NCBI GenBank assembly: GCA_913776045.1
Contig: CAJYOI010000003.1
Coordinates: 1-64,000, forward strand
Length of the DNA: 64,000 bases
From: an uncultured Sphingomonas sp.
Lineage (GTDB): Bacteria; Pseudomonadota; Alphaproteobacteria; Sphingomonadales; Sphingomonadaceae
Direction of reading: 5' to 3'
In this document: positions 62,301-64,000 of the stretch, piece by piece
How the letters are laid out: every line of letters begins with the position of its first letter
Position numbering within the stretch: the stretch's first letter is position 1
Translations under genes and position numbers: made by a program
Notes under the pieces: model-generated
Database searches by the model: none
What the model was told of the DNA's origin: nothing
Seen by the model: only the letters and a program-made list of their open reading frames with translations

Positions 62301-63111
62301 TCATGAAGGCGGCTTCCTGTACGGCTTATTCAACGGCGGAAATAACCGAACGACCGAAGTCCGGCAGACCCTGCTTTCCCTCGCTGTATCCGTCCGGCAG
62401 GCTCCATCTAAAATCTTCGAATTTAGCAATGGCTTTGCTGACGGCGCATATGATGTGGGCGTCAGCACGGCGCGAGGCATATACAATGTATTCACGACTA
62501 ATCCGGCAACGACCGCGCGTCAGACTGCCTATGGCTTGGCACACGTTGTCGATAGAGTGCTGGTCGCGGAAAGCACGCCGGCCAGAGTCCATATCGGGAA
62601 TGCGGTTTCGTCGCTTCGTGCCGCATCTGCCTACGATATCGGTCGCGGGGCCGGTACGGTCGTAGCCAACGTCGGACTCCTCGTGGCGCCCGAATTGGCA
62701 GGCGCCTCGCGGGTCAAATACGTCGGTGGTGCCGGCAATGCGGGTGTCGAAGCAGCAGAGCGTTGGGGCGCCGCAGAGAGAGTAGCGGTTGGTGGGGCTT
62801 CTAAAATCGAGTCGCGAGGCGGAGCTTACGTGTTACGTGATGCCGATGGCGCGGTGGTCAGATCAGGCAGAACCAACAACTTGGTGCGGCGAGAGGCGGA
62901 GCACGGTCGGGATCCGACCTTGTCAGAGTATAAGTTCGAGGAGGTGTATCGCACCGATGTCTATGCCGAGCAGCGGGGGCTGGAGCAAATACTGCATGAC
63001 CGGTATAACCCGACGCTTAATAAAATTAGGCCTATCAGCCTATCTAACAAGAAGCTTCCGACCTACATAGATTCTGCTAAGAAATATCTGCTTGAACATG
63101 GTGGAACGTGA
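53308..63111 (+). CDS. Giant RHS/YD-repeat protein with LysM and GIY-YIG toxin tip
   Basis: 3267 aa. ATG 53308 with GGGGGACAGGGACA upstream; the longer frame from 52963 lies over fliQ. No signal peptide: the first 40 residues are Gly/Ser/Ala-rich (begins MVAIFTGTGFGAERGSGAVL). NAATGNLIVSQRDEFLTGRG starts the conserved part, and dozens of YD repeats (patterns like YDGYGRLETVS, YDAAGRVIRSI) run from about residue 130 to 2600, forming the expected cocoon. Residues 2649-2698 are a LysM domain (SYTVRSGDTLASIAAALWGD). Residues 2740-2870 hold hydrophobic Gly-rich repeats. The last 97 residues, from GGAYVLRDADGAVVRSGRTN, look like a GIY-YIG nuclease with RREAEHGRD and LEQILHDRYNPTLNKI. The usual RHS-core DPxG motif before the tip is not seen. 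Confidence 0.93.
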   Translation: MVAIFTGTGFGAERGSGAVLGGAGVLGSGSAGRSGQQVLLNAATGNLIVSQRDEFLTGRGPDAIADRTYNSLGDLSDDNGDNWYQSTQRQLVDLIGSPNGAGSSIKRRGGDGSLVTYNWDGSGYVSTEGAGAYDRITYNGEWRWTDGDTGTVEVYNGPGTRISQVIDTSGNAVTFSYSGNQLSELTTANGEKISYSWSGANLVQLSVLTPQGTQTRTRYGYDGYGRLETVSVDITPADNSVADGNRYLTTYSYHGASKLVASITETDGTRLDVGYDGANRVTSLTQTVASGVTRTTGIAYSSGQTVVTDALGQTTTLNYDGAGQLTSIVAPPPSSGQPSHQVSFAYNGNGDVTSSTTAAGTTTYAYDSRGNLLQTTDPTGISTWRRYNAANQLTVEMREGSGGVGDYQSTRYVYDAQNRLRFTIDAAGGVTEYGVESHGQPIWIRRFTASAYDLSGWSWDAVPDLDTTIGWAWPADRTGSEFTALLYDERLNLRERVTYGRSDERGVVSVSDGYRHDYLTYDSAGRLLSQRTAGTNAETYVYDGMGRLTSSVTHDGATSIVFNDTNSQTVVTLASGLVQTSTYNRAGELISLSESGSGVTSGQTTYVYDALGRIRKTSDPTGVDSYTIHDRVGRKVADISETGSITEYQYDGANRLIGTIRYATKLNASQLAAAQDVATSPDITSLRPPVNSDDIVSWTVYDAAGRVIRSIAGDGSVTAFEYDRSDRLIRTTQYDTKLSSGMMWMFRWSPPGPWFTPSASGNDATARTFYDRAGRVAATLDGEGWLTRFTYNNAGRKIAETAFYTATDPNLRASGSLSQLVASVGTHAKDATSRWIYDGQGKVRYTVDALNRVTEHKPQYDTPESYWPWSAYGPERVTSQYAGSIATLGSYTVDSIRQALADAGLTGHVDNRTRYDVYDDGNVRLAYSVEANGTVTGYRYDTMGRVVRRIQYADFRPTSWLPKFDTMETWAAGAADNPDNRIERFYYSARGELQYSIDAEGYVTGNDYDAAGRLTLTRRWANAVSAQDGWTAATVFNSVYGDFAATSHAYDPDGRLSRVTDASGRTRDLQYHANGALAWEIHAIGTADESRTFYTYDASGRLANEYRAYGTAEQAQTQYGYDGRGNLTSITDANYHTTSRSYDRANQLIGETSALGLTTTYTYDALGNRTRVIDARGNATYSYYDVLGRVIAVRNAENYVTQTTYTVFGEVASVTRKADPYYAGSGFDWPTPAPNSGDATTSFEYDRLGRLTKTTDAEGFIERRGYNALGDVAWITNKAGGTTDFFYTRRGLLQSERVAGEVFDANAQSAVATSYVKVRYAYDSRGNIVAKYDGYGTPAQRLTTYAYDKADRLTSKSIAGVPIVDANDFATLTTTTATESYAYDARGNLIQVTDANGARTLSYYDDQNRKIAEVGPTGTLSQYVYDAVGNVVRSRTWGTAVMLPSSPGGAAPTAPWGESRETLYTYDALNRMTSSSVENVRSGQWNGSSFALTYGAVTTSYQYNAMGNVVSVTDGNGITSYSFYDKLGQRVRSVDGEGYVTARLYDAQGNVWHERRWRDKALWAGPGGVGEAAVTDDDRGTNFNYDRNGRRVAEHRFGVASYGVDANGTLYNGGLTASIFYQYNGLGEVTRKIEATGESTDFTYDLSGRMIAEKRAAFVDADGNPVQPLLTYRYDALGNLVQTIQSAQSGGAERVTRNTYDAAGRLATSIDASGASTQYYYDAAGNLLRQSYERTRANDSTVLEGVLYTRDAAGRVVSQTIAQWNGSVWLRGDRQDTQYNAYGEVAQRGINGGWQEQFAYDAAGRLWRSNAGDGVWRFFVHDKAGNRTLTLESEGTWFGGQSLDAMLSHATQGWSQSVGASYIDGLNATIAVYDRRNQQTQTRQTQRQLSEGGGMQDLVSSRSYTSFGEVASETDARGYTTTYTYNAMGRLIRTVRPQVAVTAENGTTTYAAPTENLYYDLSGRLVGSSDANGNVTRRMLLPGTGYGGKDALVFREWHADGGVVTNAYDRFGDLRRTVDAVSRATTMSYDAMGRLTQVTRPSGGADYYAYDTLGQRIVHWTSYYGASVQEVTRYDQQGRVTRQTNLAGETTEFNYEWSSAAASGLGAAGGGWRQVTILPNSRWSSETTDVFGHVIATSDFSGTTTTLSYDHAGRMVGRSGADTMAYTWLNTGLLASMTRAQGDEASASYTGQDWSRERTSYGYTATGQKTRETYTRDGGTWSGGYYQTYAETVSDGNAGYDALGRMTNWSQSGRSPYAAVSYSYDAVGNVRRTYASHAMLDQNGNASGNVTQDQWQRYDAMNRVVTYKGTLSDGQIVRGTSGIDYMYNAAGERVQATRTVSRTLQVQDPYGYDPYLTGQPQYFAAPYDAEMREHFAYAADGQLSSVSIAESSASDNGDGTVTVRPPSTMALKASYSYDGLGRLIRQQDWAWNGSGVAYDRQVTLNRLGQATYEVVDQRQGNDTIQTVTSTDYGSGASWAMGQPVMLTTSNWRGGQYQGQSTTTNAYAWYGGAVTSQISHTTAQGQAYNSYYGYGAGGVLNAVTVADGRPHSISFTNDMLGQTIRRDESVSAGASGAPHEVWYRFDGRQMGHVGNNGTLDTDYQTSVATRTQAPGTGPFRGGQGYGTPRADFDGQVTQITSYAQGTGGGSYTVRSGDTLASIAAALWGDASLWYKLASANGLSGASSLAAGQSLTIPAGVQRSGRTAGTFKPFDPAEVIGDTSPTNPQPQAAGGRRNKCGAFGQILLVAIAVAVTVALPGSGIVAGAVNSAIGSTVSQAFGVAVGIQDQFSWKGVALAAIGGGVGGALQGVNAFGANATGLAKIGNDVVHGALGNAATQGIAVATKLQSKFDWAGVAVGGVVGGVTGTLGRALGVKPFSDNRSFANIANTTLSGAAGAIAGAGVRSIVEGTSFGDNVLAVLPDVIGNTIGGLLADQIAGRPETSFERRRRDGGIETAQLDSDAARADVLVLGKRMSEQEKIAYDREHSLGWQIADALGAHEGGFLYGLFNGGNNRTTEVRQTLLSLAVSVRQAPSKIFEFSNGFADGAYDVGVSTARGIYNVFTTNPATTARQTAYGLAHVVDRVLVAESTPARVHIGNAVSSLRAASAYDIGRGAGTVVANVGLLVAPELAGASRVKYVGGAGNAGVEAAERWGAAERVAVGGASKIESRGGAYVLRDADGAVVRSGRTNNLVRREAEHGRDPTLSEYKFEEVYRTDVYAEQRGLEQILHDRYNPTLNKIRPISLSNKKLPTYIDSAKKYLLEHGGT
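61252..61401 (+). other. LysM domain inside the RHS protein
   Basis: About 50 residues (2649-2698 of the RHS protein) match LysM: SYTVRSGDTLASIAAALWGD, then LWYKLASANGLSGASSLAAG and QSLTIPAG. Peptidoglycan or chitin-oligosaccharide binding is the family role. It stands between the YD cage and the toxin-linker region. Confidence 0.88.
62818..63111 (+). other. GIY-YIG-type nuclease tip of the RHS protein
   Basis: 97-residue C-terminal domain. The GIY strand is GGAYVLRDADGAVV, the YIG-equivalent strand VRSGRTNNLVRREAEHGR with the conserved Arg and His, and a C-terminal Glu in EQRGLEQILHDRYNP, then LNKIRPISL. Family: DNA or RNA nuclease. GC falls here: 22 of 60 in bases 63061-63120. Confidence 0.75.
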
Positions 63112-63563
63112 AAAATCTGTACACGAATGGCTCAATATTCCTTGTTCCTTTGAAAGATGGAGGCTTTGCTAGGGGCGTGGTTGCGCGAGCCTCACCTGAT
63201 GGAAAGCTGCTACTCGGCTACTTTTTTGGTCCTCGTCTTGCATCTCAGGCCGAGGCAGATTTGTCAGGGCTTGAGCCGGGCAGCGCAATCTTATCACTGC
63301 GATTTGGCGATTTCGGCCTGCTGAAAGGGCTTTGGCCGGTTGTAGGAAAGCTGCCCGAGTGGAACCCCGCCGAATGGCCGATGCTAAAAGCGGTCAGGCG
63401 CGATCCGTTGGGCAAGCTAAAGCCTGTTCTGGTGCGCTATGACGAAAATGATCCCAGCAAGAGGGTGAGCGAGGAGGCGCTAAAGAATGACATCGACGTC
63501 CCCACTGACGGCTTGGCGGGTTATGGCTTTGTTGAAGCGAAACTGACCAAGCTACTGATGTGA
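63108..63563 (+). CDS. Probable immunity protein (Imm26-like)
   Basis: 151 aa. GTG start overlapping the RHS stop by four bases, the standard toxin-immunity layout. NGSIFLVPLKDGGFARGVVA and LLLGYFFGPRLASQAEADLS resemble the Imm26 pattern (entry strand with a positional P-L-x-D-G loop, then FF). No membrane helix. Presumed to neutralise the nuclease tip. Confidence 0.75.
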   Translation: MKNLYTNGSIFLVPLKDGGFARGVVARASPDGKLLLGYFFGPRLASQAEADLSGLEPGSAILSLRFGDFGLLKGLWPVVGKLPEWNPAEWPMLKAVRRDPLGKLKPVLVRYDENDPSKRVSEEALKNDIDVPTDGLAGYGFVEAKLTKLLM

Positions 63564-63570
63564 GATTTTG

Positions 63571-63885
63571 ATGGAACACGCTGTAATTACGCATCTTCCG
63601 CTGCGGGAGGACCCCTTCGGCTCAGAACGCGAGCGTAAGATTGTCGCTGATCTGGTCAGCGAGCTTCAACATGCCATCAACGATCACAATGTTGGCGAGT
63701 TCGATGGCGAGGAGTTCGGCGGCGGTCGCTGCGTCCTCTATATGTATGGTCCTGACGCAGACCGGTTGTTCAATGTTGTAGAACCGATCTTGAAGGCAAA
63801 CTCGCTCGCACGTGGCGGCTTCGCGATCAAACGATATGGCGAGGCGAAAGACCTCAACGCGGTTGAGGCCAGGGTCATGCTGTGA
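63571..63885 (+). CDS. Second small protein downstream, possible immunity
   Basis: 104 aa, seven bases after the first immunity gene. A basic/acidic cytosolic protein with VGEFDGEEFGGGRCVLYMYG then PDADRLFNVVEPILKANSLA and a final RGGFAIKRYGEAKDL, a pattern I associate with a small conserved domain often next to toxin loci; no name can be given. It may be a second immunity protein or an orphan of another tip. ATG 63571 is used. Confidence 0.65.
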   Translation: MEHAVITHLPLREDPFGSERERKIVADLVSELQHAINDHNVGEFDGEEFGGGRCVLYMYGPDADRLFNVVEPILKANSLARGGFAIKRYGEAKDLNAVEARVML

Positions 63886-64000
63886 CGGTCCATCGGGCGC
63901 ATGACCGCCTGCCCGATGCCGGGCTGACCCTGAAGTTAGCATTACAGTTGCGTTCTTGATCGGACATGTGACCGTTGTGCGGTGGCTTGAGGGGCGCGTC
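63886..64000. other. End of window, no gene seen
   Basis: 115 bases after the second small gene show no supported coding start; the next gene may begin beyond the window. The DNA returns to higher GC at the very end. Confidence 0.4.

Noticed and set aside
1..64000. CRISPR array
   Set aside because: No regularly spaced short direct repeats with unique spacers are visible; the repeats seen are inverted hairpin pairs.

Overview
The window is GC-rich chromosomal DNA from an alphaproteobacterium, most likely Sphingomonadales (Sphingomonas-like). This rests on gene content and order read from the sequence: PhaR beside a PHA-synthase-like hydrolase, an alpha-type SspB, an ATP12 chaperone, a DUF2585 protein, an archaeal/eukaryotic-type prolyl-tRNA synthetase, and hairpin intergenic repeats of the CCCGCGAAGGCGGG kind. 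No species call is possible without a search.

Bases 1-28650 are ordinary core genome. They hold phaR and a PHA-synthase-like hydrolase; proS with a thioesterase; a histidine run on the minus strand (hisB, yciI-like, hisH, hisA, hisF, a small membrane protein, hisE); sspB; fumC; gmk; a pnuC-riboside kinase-zur block; a minus-strand run crcB-rluA-like-paiB-like-HAD-small membrane protein-ATP12; manA-like, bamD, tlyA, tspO, ubiK, ybjN-like, proC, a hemerythrin protein, marR and ilvE. tRNA-Pro(CGG) and tRNA-Gln(TTG) are present. Bases 28650-32360 carry a possible copper-linked pair (Met/His-rich DUF2946-like protein plus TonB-dependent receptor), a cytidine-deaminase-fold enzyme and a small HhH protein.

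Bases 32603-53091 form a compact flagellar-type type III export, rod, ring and hook locus. One plus-strand run, flgF-flgG-flgA-flgH-flgI-flgB-flgC-fliE-fliF-(110-aa protein)-fliH-fliI-fliJ-fliK-flgD-flgE-(fliM-like)-fliN-fliO-fliP-fliA-TPR-(111-aa protein), is largely joined by 1-14 nt overlaps. It meets a minus-strand run fliQ-fliR-flhB-flhA-TPR head on, with the stop codons overlapping. The locus is unusual. No recognisable FliG, MotA/B, FliL, FlgJ, flagellin, FlgK/L or FliD is encoded in it. The SpoA protein in the FliM position lacks the usual N-terminal FliG/CheY-binding region, FlgH has no cysteine at all, the FlhB autocleavage motif reads NPEH rather than NPTH, and FliF and FlgD are short.

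Bases 53308-63885 hold a divergently transcribed giant RHS/YD-repeat protein (3267 aa) with an internal LysM domain, glycine-rich hydrophobic repeats and a C-terminal GIY-YIG-type nuclease tip. Two candidate immunity genes follow, and base composition falls sharply at the tip. The RHS gene starts 216 bp from fliQ and could share its control region. The most interesting reading is that this reduced flagellar apparatus is either a divergent second flagellum or a flagellum-derived export device, and that the neighbouring RHS toxin may be linked to it. The gene order is seen; the functional link is inference.
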